Notes under the pieces: generated by a model
Databases searched by the model: none
What the model was told of the DNA's origin: nothing
What the model saw: the letters and a program-made list of their open reading frames with translations, nothing else
Translations under genes and position numbers: made by a program
Origin: Verrucomicrobiota bacterium
Lineage (GTDB): Bacteria; Verrucomicrobiota; Kiritimatiellia; UBA8416; JABMPJ01
Assembly (NCBI GenBank): GCA_018648805.1
Contig: JABGQM010000001.1
Span: 6,056 to 70,055, forward strand
DNA: 64,000 nt
Direction of reading: 5' to 3'
Shown: positions 35,596-43,455 of the stretch, piece after piece
Layout of the letters: each line of letters starts with the position of its first letter
Numbering within the stretch: the first letter of the stretch is position 1

Positions 35596-35608
35596 GAGGC
35601 ATCCGTCC

Positions 35609-36814
35609 CTACTTGATGTCGAGACAGACCACAGCGCCCTGGTCGTTGCGCAGATAGAGACGCGCGTGACTCAACGTCGGCGCCGTCCAACAGGTGCCGG
35701 ACAATACCCCCTCCACCATGGCCAGCTGGCGGTACCCCGCCGGTGTGGCCGTCACGACGTAGAGTGAGCCCTTCTCGTTCAGAACAATCAGGCGCTCACC
35801 GGCCAGGATCAGGCTGCCGAATCCCAGCCCTTCGCTCCATACGATCTGACCGGTCTCGGGCTTGAGGCAAACCAGCTTGCCCTTGCGCTTCGTGTTGCCA
35901 TCGATGCCATAGATAAAGCCATTGTGTAGTACCGCACTGCTGAAGTGTGCACTGAGCGCCTTGTTCTCCCACACCTTACGCGGCGTGGCGCCCGAACAGT
36001 CGAGTAGGGCGCAGCCGCGGCCATAGCCCGACGAAATCCACACCTTGTCCCCGAGCGCCACCGGGTCTGCAGCGTTGACATCATACGACGTGACCCACTC
36101 CGATGACCAACGCAGCTTTCCGTTGGCCGGATCGACTGCTAATAGCCCTTTCTGGCCGAACAGCAGGTAGGACGGGATACCGGCGATCTTGGCCGGGACA
36201 AGCGCCGAGTAGCCACCGGTTCCTTCACCGCTATCCCAGAGGGTGCGACCGCTGACCTTGTCCAGCGCCATGCCGCGCGGACCCGCGTTGAGCAGCAGCG
36301 CGGCGTCGATGACGACCGGTGAACTGGCGAACCCCCAGCGTGGCGCCTTGGCGTTCAGCTCGGCTGTTACGTTGCGCTGCCACTTGACCTGCCCACTGGC
36401 AGCATTCAGGCAGAACACATGCCCCGCCCGGCTGAAGGTGTAGACGTTACCGCCGTCCACCGCCGGCGTGGCGCGCGGCCCCGGATAACTCGCCGCCTTG
36501 CAGTCGTAGCTGTGCCGCCAGATCTCTTTGCCGGTCGCCGCGTCAAGACAGTGGATGATATCCCGGCCATCGACATTTCCCATCGTATAGGCGCGCCCGC
36601 CCGCGATCGAAACGGCCGAGTATCCCTTACCGACATCGGCCCGCCACAACACCTTCGGCCCATCCGCGATGGCCGCCGTGCGCCACCCCGTCTCTGCCGA
36701 AATGCCGTTCCGCTCCACCCCGCGCCATTGGGGCCAGTCTGCACCGTCGGGCGCCGCCATGCACAGCCCGGCGGTCATGCCGGCCACAAACACGATCCTA
36801 CTTCGAATACTCAT
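35609..36814 (-). CDS. Secreted PQQ-binding-like beta-propeller protein
   Basis: A 401-residue protein with a Sec signal (MSIRSRIVFVAGMTAGLCMAA). The mature part begins DWPQWRGVERNGIS, typical of PVC BamB/quinoprotein-like propellers, and has several blades with ..CLDAATGKEIWRH, FCLNAASGQVKWQ, LAVDPANGKLRWS and VCLKPETGQIVW. True PQQ binding cannot be shown from the sequence; many relatives bind none and act as scaffolds. GAGAGGACG precedes the ATG. It lies 23 nt after the flavin oxidase gene and 13 nt before GT2. Confidence 0.85.
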   Translation of the reverse strand: MSIRSRIVFVAGMTAGLCMAAPDGADWPQWRGVERNGISAETGWRTAAIADGPKVLWRADVGKGYSAVSIAGGRAYTMGNVDGRDIIHCLDAATGKEIWRHSYDCKAASYPGPRATPAVDGGNVYTFSRAGHVFCLNAASGQVKWQRNVTAELNAKAPRWGFASSPVVIDAALLLNAGPRGMALDKVSGRTLWDSGEGTGGYSALVPAKIAGIPSYLLFGQKGLLAVDPANGKLRWSSEWVTSYDVNAADPVALGDKVWISSGYGRGCALLDCSGATPRKVWENKALSAHFSSAVLHNGFIYGIDGNTKRKGKLVCLKPETGQIVWSEGLGFGSLILAGERLIVLNEKGSLYVVTATPAGYRQLAMVEGVLSGTCWTAPTLSHARLYLRNDQGAVVCLDIK

Positions 36815-36837
36815 TGTTCACGTCCTCTCTTCATTGG

Positions 36838-38448
36838 TTAAACCAGGTTGTACCGTCCCGGAGCGATAATGTGGTTGGGGTCAAGTACCTGCTTGAGATC
36901 GCGCACCGTCTGCCAGAAGGTATCATCTTCGTTCAACACGTGGTGCATCGAATCGATCCCGACCCGGTAGGGCGGATACCCCGTCGCCATGTACTGCGCC
37001 TCCATCTCCTGGATGCAGGCCTTCGCGGCCGCACTCCGCTCGGCGTCACGCCGGTCGAAGGCCAGGCTCACGACCCCCTCCATCGCCTTGTCGGTCATCA
37101 AGTTGACCGTGATCGCCGCCTCAAATCCATGACGTGAAAAAGTCGCCTCGATTTCCTTCACCACCGCACACACCGCCTCGCCCGAAGCCGGCAGAATGGG
37201 CAGACAGAACATCAGACCACTGTTGCTCTGCGCCGGATCCATCGAGTCGAGATGCTCGAAATCGCCGGTTGGCCAGTAGACCGTGTTGATACAGGTGTCG
37301 GTCGTCTTGCCCTGCGTAAACCCGTACGTCGGCTCGATGGCCTGCAACAACATCCGTTGCTTCTTCACGTAAGGGATGAACGCCAGCATCCCCGACACCG
37401 CCTTGGCCCTGCGGATGAAGGCGTCATCCAGGAACGTGGTCTTGGCAATGCCGCGGAAGGTGCGTCGAATCTCACGCCTGGCCAGCGCGAGCTGCCGGCG
37501 CGTGCCGAGAATGCCGACACCCGCACTCCATGGCCCGAATCCCGCCTCCTCCAGCATCGCTACCGCCTGTCGGCGCAGCTCGGGTCCGGGCGTCCCACCC
37601 TCGGTCAACATGACCTGGTAAAGCATGGGGGCCAACAGGATATAAGAACGCTCCCGATTGCCCACATGCGCAATCGTGTGGAAAATCCCCTGCTTGCGCA
37701 AGCGGATCATGCCGTCGATCACCGCACCCAACGTGGCTGCCGAATCGATACGCACCACCGCCGTCATGCAGCACTCAGGCGCCGGCATCAGATCGATGCA
37801 GGCCGACACCACCACCCCAAAGTTGCCCTGCGAAAATAGACCGTCCAGCGACGGCCCGATACCGTACGGATAGAGGTTGGCCGTCTTGGCGCCCTCGACA
37901 TGGCCAAATCCGGTCTGGATCGTCTTGCCGTTGCCCAGCACGACCGTCATGTTCGAAATTCCGTGAACACGCGAATCGAAATAGCCCACCCCGCGATCCA
38001 TCGCATTGCCGATCAGGCTGGTGGTTGACGTCGACCCGGTCACGTTCAGCATCAAGTCGAGCCCTTGCTCCGCAATGTGATCGATCAGCTGCCCCTGGGT
38101 CACCCCCGGCTCCACGATCGCATAGTGGTGCTCCTCGTTGATTTCGAGGATGCGGTTCAGACGCGAGAGATCGACAATCGCCGCGCCATCCCGCACCGGC
38201 AGACGCGACCCCATACCCCATTGCGCTCCGCGGCTGACCGGGTAGAGCGGCGTCTTGAACTGGTTGGCAATGCGCACAATCTCGCGCACCTGGTCGGCAT
38301 CCCCCGGCCGCAACACACACGGCACCTCGCGTTGGCTGCCACAGACCGCCCCTGTATAGGTCCGGAGCTCCTCCGCATCGGCGATGACCGCCTCCGCTCC
38401 GAGAACCTGCCGCCACGCGGCTATCGCATTGTCTGCCTGCTCATCCAT
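36838..38448 (-). CDS. FAD-binding oxidase of the vanillyl-alcohol oxidase / 4-cresol dehydrogenase type
   Basis: A 536-residue flavoprotein with an N-terminal PCMH-type FAD domain (LYPVSRGAQWGMGSRLPVRDGAAIVDLSRLNRI, then HYAIVEPGVTQGQLI) and a C-terminal cap domain. The ending LDPNHIIAPGRYN and NVTGSTSTTSLIGNAMDRGVGYF are signatures of the VAO/4-cresol dehydrogenase group, which oxidises para-substituted phenols such as vanillyl alcohol, eugenol or cresol. No signal peptide is present. The ATG at 38448 was taken; a TTG further upstream has no support. The substrate is unknown. It leads a minus-strand group with a propeller and a glycosyltransferase, an unusual partnership for a phenol oxidase. 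Confidence 0.78.
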   Translation of the reverse strand: MDEQADNAIAAWRQVLGAEAVIADAEELRTYTGAVCGSQREVPCVLRPGDADQVREIVRIANQFKTPLYPVSRGAQWGMGSRLPVRDGAAIVDLSRLNRILEINEEHHYAIVEPGVTQGQLIDHIAEQGLDLMLNVTGSTSTTSLIGNAMDRGVGYFDSRVHGISNMTVVLGNGKTIQTGFGHVEGAKTANLYPYGIGPSLDGLFSQGNFGVVVSACIDLMPAPECCMTAVVRIDSAATLGAVIDGMIRLRKQGIFHTIAHVGNRERSYILLAPMLYQVMLTEGGTPGPELRRQAVAMLEEAGFGPWSAGVGILGTRRQLALARREIRRTFRGIAKTTFLDDAFIRRAKAVSGMLAFIPYVKKQRMLLQAIEPTYGFTQGKTTDTCINTVYWPTGDFEHLDSMDPAQSNSGLMFCLPILPASGEAVCAVVKEIEATFSRHGFEAAITVNLMTDKAMEGVVSLAFDRRDAERSAAAKACIQEMEAQYMATGYPPYRVGIDSMHHVLNEDDTFWQTVRDLKQVLDPNHIIAPGRYNLV

Positions 38449-38534
38449 TGCGGCCAACTATCCCGCACCAGTAGATCAGCGTCAAGGGATATGCTTTCGG
38501 AGCAACCGCGAAGAAGGCGTACATTAAAGCAACC

Positions 38535-38563
38535 TTGCACCCGTGCGCCCAGCCGCCCATAAT
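38535..38563 (+). promoter_or_regulatory. Candidate promoter of hpt
   Basis: TTGCAC (38535-38540), a 17-bp spacer and CATAAT (38558-38563), with the hpt ATG only 12 nt after the -10. No Shine-Dalgarno is visible before the ATG, so the message may be nearly leaderless. This is a visual call. Confidence 0.35.
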
Positions 38564-38574
38564 CGCTCCACGCT

Positions 38575-39129
38575 ATGAGCAAGGCCGCACGCAACGCTAT
38601 CCTGGAGCCGCTGATCAACGAGACCGATCTGCATGCCGGCATCAGCCAGCTTGTCGATCGCATTGCGGATGACTTCGATGGCGACGAACTCTATGTGATT
38701 GGCCTCCTGCGCGGGAGCTTCATGTTTACCGCCGATCTCGTGCGCCTGCTTTACCGACGGAACGTACGCCTCGTGATCGATTTCATGACCGTCGCCTCCT
38801 ACGGCGCCGGGACCGAGTCGTCCGGCCGGGTCGATATGATGCGCGATATCCATATCGACCTTGCAGGCAAGCCGGTCCTGCTCGTCGATGACATCCTCGA
38901 CACCGGTCGCACGCTCGACTTCGCCTGCCGCCACCTGGCCGCATTCAACCCCGCTTCCCTCAAGACCTGTGTTTTTCTCGACAAACCGAGCCGCCGGGTC
39001 GTGCCCTTCGAGGCCAATTACGTCGGCTTCACCGTACCCGACCTCTTCGTGGCAGGCTACGGACTCGACTACGATGGGCGCTATCGCGAGCTGCCCCACC
39101 TCTCCGTAGTTGCCGGTGGAGAGGTCTGA
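38575..39129 (+). CDS. hpt: Hypoxanthine-guanine phosphoribosyltransferase
   Basis: A 184-residue purine-salvage enzyme that joins PRPP to hypoxanthine or guanine to give IMP or GMP in the cytosol. The PRPP-binding motif is VLLVDDILDTGRTL (about residues 101-114). Other family stretches are YVIGLLRGSFMFTADLVRLL, IDFMTVASYGAGTESSG (flexible loop) and PDLFVAGYGLDYDGRYRELP. Length and order are normal. It is followed without a gap by an EamA transporter gene (TGA then GTG), so the two are co-translated. Confidence 0.93.
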   Translation: MSKAARNAILEPLINETDLHAGISQLVDRIADDFDGDELYVIGLLRGSFMFTADLVRLLYRRNVRLVIDFMTVASYGAGTESSGRVDMMRDIHIDLAGKPVLLVDDILDTGRTLDFACRHLAAFNPASLKTCVFLDKPSRRVVPFEANYVGFTVPDLFVAGYGLDYDGRYRELPHLSVVAGGEV

Positions 39130-40005
39130 GTGTTCACGCTCCGCATGCTCCTCCTCGTCATGGCCGTTGTGGCGTGTGGCACCGCCGCCCCGATGATCCG
39201 TGCCAGCTCGACCGCCCCCGTTCTCGTCGCCGCCTACCGTCTCCTCATCGCCGCACTGCTCCTCAGCCCGGCCTACCTCAGGGCCCGGCGGCGCCACCCC
39301 CTCTACCCGCCCGGCGACCTCTGTCGCCAGGCCGCCCCCGCCGCCGTGTTGCTGGCCCTCCATTTCTGGAGCTGGAACAGCGGTGTGCATATGACCGCCA
39401 TCGCCAATGCCAGCCTGATCGTCAACCTGGTGCCCGTGGCCATGCCCTTCATTATCTGGTTTATGCTGCGCGAACGGATCAACCGCACCGAAGCCATCGG
39501 CACCGCCGTCGCCCTTGCCGGAACCTTCCTGCTCGCCATGGCTGACTACCACCTCTCGCTGCGGAGTTTTCTGGGCGATATCATCTGCTTTGGCTCGATG
39601 CTCACCTTCGCCGTCTACCTCGCATGGAACCGGCGCGCCCACGTCCCCACCATCTGGCTCTACGTCCCGCTGGTCTACCTCTTTGCCGGCCTCCTCTGCC
39701 TCCTGGTCGGCCTGGCCACGGCCGATTCGATCCTGATCACCTCCCGCCGCGAGGCCCTGCTGATGATCGGACTCGCCCTCATTCCCACCATCACCGGTCA
39801 CACCCTGCTCAACGTCTCCATGCGGTCACTGCCCAGCCAACTGGTGGCCATCACCAACCTGGGCCAATTCATCCCGGCCGGCATCCTGGCCTGGTTCATC
39901 TTCCATGAAGCCCCCACCCGCCTCTTCCCCCTTGCCGTCGCCCTCGTCATCGGCGGTGCCCTGACCGCCATCCTTGGGCATCGGAAGGCTCCCTCAACCC
40001 ATTGA
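39130..40005 (+). CDS. DMT-superfamily (EamA) transporter
   Basis: A 291-residue membrane protein with ten hydrophobic helices in two EamA repeats (AAPMIRASSTAPVLVAAYRLL in the first, GHTLLNVSMRSLPSQLVAITNL in the second). The start is GTG immediately after the hpt stop, with GGAGAGG 5 nt upstream. The family exports or imports small metabolites such as amino acids and nucleosides; coupling to hpt hints at a purine-related solute, but this is inference. Confidence 0.82.
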   Translation: MFTLRMLLLVMAVVACGTAAPMIRASSTAPVLVAAYRLLIAALLLSPAYLRARRRHPLYPPGDLCRQAAPAAVLLALHFWSWNSGVHMTAIANASLIVNLVPVAMPFIIWFMLRERINRTEAIGTAVALAGTFLLAMADYHLSLRSFLGDIICFGSMLTFAVYLAWNRRAHVPTIWLYVPLVYLFAGLLCLLVGLATADSILITSRREALLMIGLALIPTITGHTLLNVSMRSLPSQLVAITNLGQFIPAGILAWFIFHEAPTRLFPLAVALVIGGALTAILGHRKAPSTH

Positions 40006-40135
40006 AATCCCCAGATGGGACCCTTACTCCCCACCCTTATTCGATTACCCCTATTCGACTCACATCATCGTAACTATCGGAGCACCAACAACTAAGCAGT
40101 TCATTAGGGGTGTCCCACTGCTCACGGCCCACTGC
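40006..40135. repeat. Convergent gap ending in a heptanucleotide array
   Basis: The gap is between the EamA gene and recQ. The array CCCACTG CTCACGG CCCACTG CTCACGG CCCACTT runs 40114-40148, into the last codons of recQ, and supplies its TGA stop (40136-40138). The remaining 100 bp shows nothing recognisable. Confidence 0.7.
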
Positions 40136-42082
40136 TCACGGCCCACTTCCTACCGCCTTCATCACAACGTGAAACCGCATGTGGGTGAACCGCCCGAAGC
40201 GGTTGTCCCGTCCGAGCCCTGCACGTGAAGCGGCCGGCGAGGTCAAGCCACAGAGAAAACGTGTCAGCTGCCGGGACGTCCCAAGGGCGGTATGCTGCTC
40301 CTGGACAAGCGACTGGATCGCCGTCATATCGGCCTCGGACAGGGCTCCATCGCGATGAGCCGGCAACGGCGGGATGGGTTCGCCGAGACAGCGGTCGCAG
40401 TGTCCGCAATCCGTTGCGAGTGACTCACCGAAGTAATCCAGCACATGTTTCACCGTGCATTCGGTCATAGATGCCAGCGCAACCACCTGGCCGATGCGTG
40501 CGATATCACGGGTTTCGGACTCCTCAAAGCGTGCATGAAGTGTTTGAGCAACTACACCGGGATCGGCCGGGCGCTGTACGAATCGGTAGCCGCGCCGCAG
40601 CCCGGCCACTTTCAGTATCAGGTCGCCGCGGTCTTCAAAGTGGTTCAGTGCAGCCACAATCCGCTCCCGGCGCTCACCCAGGGCGGCAGCGGTTGCTGCG
40701 ATATCCAGTGAAAACCACGTCCGCGCCTTCCTGGCTCTCGCAAACATGGCGCGCAGGAAGCGTCGGCGGTCTTCATCGAAGTCCGCCAGCATCTCCGATG
40801 ACGAGCGTTGCGGCTGAAACTTGTACTCGTTGTAGAGTGGCCCCGTTGACGCCAGCACACCCTCCAGCTCAAGGTACGTCAGCAGTGTCGACACGACGAG
40901 GCCCCTCATGTCGTGGGCAGCGGACAACTCATAGACGGATAGGTCAAAGGCTTCCGGCAGACCGCAAACATGAGCGATCACGCCCTGTACCGACGCCAGG
41001 GCTGGGGTGTCCCCATAGGAGAAGTTCTCCAGCGTGGCAATATCATCGGGGCAGACCATGAGATCACAGCAGGCCTCGGCGCCATCACGTCCCGCTCTGC
41101 CCGTCTCCTGCATGTAGTTCTCCAGCGACTTGGGCATGTTGTAGTGATACACATAGCGAATATCCGGCTTGTCGATCCCCATGCCGAACGCAATCGTTGC
41201 CACAACAACGGCATCAGGCGACGCCATAAACCAATCCTGAACCGCGTGCCGGTCGTCGCCCTCCATGCCCGCGTGGTACGCCCGTGCAGTGATGGAGCCG
41301 GCAGACAGAAACTCGGCGATTCGTTCCGCCGTCTTCTGAAGCGTCACATACACAATGGTGGCTCCGCGAGGACGGCTGCGGAGCCGGTCCAGCAGCAGGC
41401 CATCGCGTGCCGACGCCTGGCACGGCACGGTTCGCATGATCAGGTTGGGTCGGTGAAACCCCGTGTTGATGTATGCCCCTGGCTTGATAGAGAAGCTGCG
41501 GCAGATGTCGTCCGCCACCGATGGTGTGGCCGTGGCGGTCAACGCCAATACCCGCTCCGCACGCAGGTCATCCGCGAGCGCCGCCAGCTTCAAGTAATCG
41601 GGACGGAAGTTGTGGCCCCACTCCGAGATGCAGTGGGCCTCATCAACGACCATCAGGCTGATCGTCGAGCGCCGCAGTCGCTGGATGAACCGTTCGCTGG
41701 CGAAACGTTCCGGCGCCACATAGAGCAGTTTCAGTCGACCGTTCCATAGATCATCCCACACCGCACGCGCTTCCTCGCCGGACAGGCTTGAGTCCAATCG
41801 TGCGGCACGAACGCCTTTGCCAACCAGAAAATCGATCTGATCCTTCATCAGTGCAATGAGCGGCGACACCACCAGCGTCATGCCCTCCAGTCGCAAGGCC
41901 GGAAGCTGGTAGCACAGGCTCTTCCCGCCACCGGTGGGGAACACCGCCAGAGCGGATTCTCCCTCCAGGAGCCGATCAACCACTTCCTCTTGTCCGGGAC
42001 GGAATGTGTCGAACCCGAATACGTTCTTCAGCATATCCTCCACGGTCACGCTGCCAGCTTGATCGTTTGCTTCAGTCATCAT
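40136..42082 (-). CDS. recQ: ATP-dependent DNA helicase RecQ
   Basis: A 648-residue (647 if the second Met is used) 3'-5' DNA helicase for recombination and fork repair. Motif I is TGGGKSLCYQ, motif II is DEAH (LMVVDEAHCISEWGHNFR), and the aromatic-rich loop, motif V (IAFGMGIDKPDIRYVYH) and motif VI (QETGRAGRDG) are all present. The RQC zinc cluster is visible, with Cys residues in CDLMVC and near the C-terminus DCGHCDRC. The C-terminal end (residues about 600 on) is short and lacks a clear HRDC domain. The final residues SGP and stop fall in a heptamer array. No good Shine-Dalgarno precedes the start. Confidence 0.93.
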   Translation of the reverse strand: MMTEANDQAGSVTVEDMLKNVFGFDTFRPGQEEVVDRLLEGESALAVFPTGGGKSLCYQLPALRLEGMTLVVSPLIALMKDQIDFLVGKGVRAARLDSSLSGEEARAVWDDLWNGRLKLLYVAPERFASERFIQRLRRSTISLMVVDEAHCISEWGHNFRPDYLKLAALADDLRAERVLALTATATPSVADDICRSFSIKPGAYINTGFHRPNLIMRTVPCQASARDGLLLDRLRSRPRGATIVYVTLQKTAERIAEFLSAGSITARAYHAGMEGDDRHAVQDWFMASPDAVVVATIAFGMGIDKPDIRYVYHYNMPKSLENYMQETGRAGRDGAEACCDLMVCPDDIATLENFSYGDTPALASVQGVIAHVCGLPEAFDLSVYELSAAHDMRGLVVSTLLTYLELEGVLASTGPLYNEYKFQPQRSSSEMLADFDEDRRRFLRAMFARARKARTWFSLDIAATAAALGERRERIVAALNHFEDRGDLILKVAGLRRGYRFVQRPADPGVVAQTLHARFEESETRDIARIGQVVALASMTECTVKHVLDYFGESLATDCGHCDRCLGEPIPPLPAHRDGALSEADMTAIQSLVQEQHTALGTSRQLTRFLCGLTSPAASRAGLGRDNRFGRFTHMRFHVVMKAVGSGP

Positions 42083-42122
42083 GTACAGCAGGATACATGG
42101 TTCCAGTGCGGTTTGGCAAATT

Positions 42123-42726
42123 CTAGCCTGATCTATTCATCAACTTCGTGATCTCGCGACGAAGGAGAAAGGGACTGCCCGCAGATCACGCAGATGGACG
42201 CAGATGAGAGAAGAGAGAGGGGAAATGTGGCGAGAATCGCCCAGCGGGAATACCCGCCTTCGCCTGAAGGCTACGGCGCGGCATGCCCGCTGAACGGTTC
42301 TCGCCACGTTGCTCCCCGGTTGCTAATCGCAGCCGGTGGGGGCACAGGGGGGGCCGGAACGCAAGGTAGGGCGTGGCGTCCCGCCGCGCCGTGAACAGGA
42401 GATGTGCATGTTTGAGGAAGGCAAAGAGGGAAGCACTTACCTTCCGTCTGTCATGCTCGAGACCATATGCGCGGCGCGGCGAGGACCCGCCTTCGCGCAA
42501 GGCTACGGCGGGCAGGCTGCCACGCCCTACCACCCTTTGCGGAACGGGGCTTTCCCGGGCGCGATTAGCGCCCGGCGGATAACGTTGCGGGAATCGTTCA
42601 GGGCGGTATTCCGGCCTGGGCGATTCCCGCAACATCTCCTTCTTTCCCCCGATTTCCCCGGATCTGCGTCCATCTGCGTGATCTGCGGGCAGCCTCTCCT
42701 GGTAGTTCGTGAATAATCCAGGCTAG
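42123..42726. repeat. Structured repeat element B (604 bp, nested inverted repeats)
   Basis: The gap between recQ and the TetR gene. Outer ends TAGCCTGATCTATTCATCAA (42124-42143) and, on the minus strand, TAGCCTGGATTATTCACGAA match element A (526-747). A perfect 31-bp inverted repeat follows (42175-42205 with 42662-42692), made of repeated CGCAGAT words. Inside are further perfect pairs: GTGGCGAGAA (42227-42236 / 42298-42307), GGTAGGGCGTGGC (42365-42377 / 42519-42531), CCGGGCGC (42555-42562 / 42568-42575) and GTTGCGGGAATCG (42584-42596 / 42621-42633). No plausible ORF is present. It could be a non-autonomous mobile element or a structured RNA; no transposase lies in the window. Confidence 0.75.
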
Positions 42727-42766
42727 CAGGTTACGACTGCGGTTTTGTCGCAGCACGTTTTTCCTC

Positions 42767-42796
42767 TTGCGCTCCCATCCCCTTTTGCGCTAGATT
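42767..42796 (+). promoter_or_regulatory. Promoter of the TetR-RND operon
   Basis: TTGCGC (42767-42772), an 18-bp spacer and TAGATT (42791-42796). The -10 overlaps the start of the palindromic operator at 42795-42812, which would let a bound regulator block RNA polymerase. Confidence 0.5.
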
Positions 42797-42812
42797 CAAA
42801 CGTACATTTGAA
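42795..42812. promoter_or_regulatory. TetR-type palindromic operator
   Basis: TTCAAACGTACATTTGAA is an 18-bp palindrome with two symmetric mismatches around a GTAC core. It lies between the -10 and the TetR ribosome-binding site (AGGAGA), the expected place for auto-repression by the gene's own product. Confidence 0.65.
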
Positions 42813-42825
42813 ACAGGAGATTGAA

Positions 42826-43455
42826 ATGTCTGATTTATCCACGCGGGAACGGCTGCTCAAGGCGGCGTATGCTGTGTTTGCGGAGAAGGGGTTCCGTGAC
42901 ACGACCGTGGCCGAGATCTGTAGACGCGCCGATGCCAATATTGCGGCAGTGAACTACCATTTTGGCGATAAAGAGTCGCTCTACAACGCCTGTTGGCGCC
43001 ACGGATTCGCCCTGGCAATGGAGGCTATCCCCCTTGATGAAGGTGTCGATGCCTCCTCCAGCCCGCACGACCGTCTGCGCGCCTTCATCCGCGCCTTTAT
43101 GCGGCGGGTCTTCGACGAAACAGAGATAGGCTACTTCCCACGTATGATGGTTAAGGAGATGGCCGAACCCACCGCCGCTCTGGATGCCATCCTGGAAGAG
43201 GTGGTCGAGCCCCAGCGCAAGGTCCTGCACGCCATCATTGCCGACCTTCTCAAAACCGACCCCTACGATATGCGTGTCATAGCGTGTGGATTCAGCGTCA
43301 TCAGTCAATGCGTCTTTTTCGCCTTTAACCGCGCCCTGCGTGAGCGCCGTCTCTATGCCCACGGCACACCGGATGAGATCGCCGAGCACCTGGCCGACCA
43401 TGTCTCACGCTTCTGCCTGGCCGGTATTGTCGACTTAAAGGAGAACCCGGCATGA
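42826..43455 (+). CDS. TetR/AcrR-type transcriptional repressor
   Basis: A 209-residue regulator. The N-terminal DNA-binding domain has the TetR helix-turn-helix: RERLLKAAYAVFAEKGFRDTTVAEICRRADANIAAVNYHFGDKESLY. The C-terminal ligand domain (HDRLRAFIRAFMRRVFDE and later) resembles the CerR/DUF1956 group. The start at 42826 has AGGAGA 6 nt upstream; earlier in-frame Met codons lie in the promoter. It overlaps the next gene by ATGA, so it is the first gene of an RND efflux operon that it should control through the palindrome at 42795-42812. The inducing ligand is unknown. Confidence 0.9.
   Translation: MSDLSTRERLLKAAYAVFAEKGFRDTTVAEICRRADANIAAVNYHFGDKESLYNACWRHGFALAMEAIPLDEGVDASSSPHDRLRAFIRAFMRRVFDETEIGYFPRMMVKEMAEPTAALDAILEEVVEPQRKVLHAIIADLLKTDPYDMRVIACGFSVISQCVFFAFNRALRERRLYAHGTPDEIAEHLADHVSRFCLAGIVDLKENPA

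Noticed and set aside
38524-39801. 425-codon minus-strand frame over hpt and EamA
   Set aside because: Acidic/glycine-rich translation with no known motif; the plus-strand genes are clear.
42123-42726. Insertion sequence with a transposase
   Set aside because: Ends are inverted and repeated elsewhere, but no coding frame resembles a transposase and no target-site duplication could be recognised.
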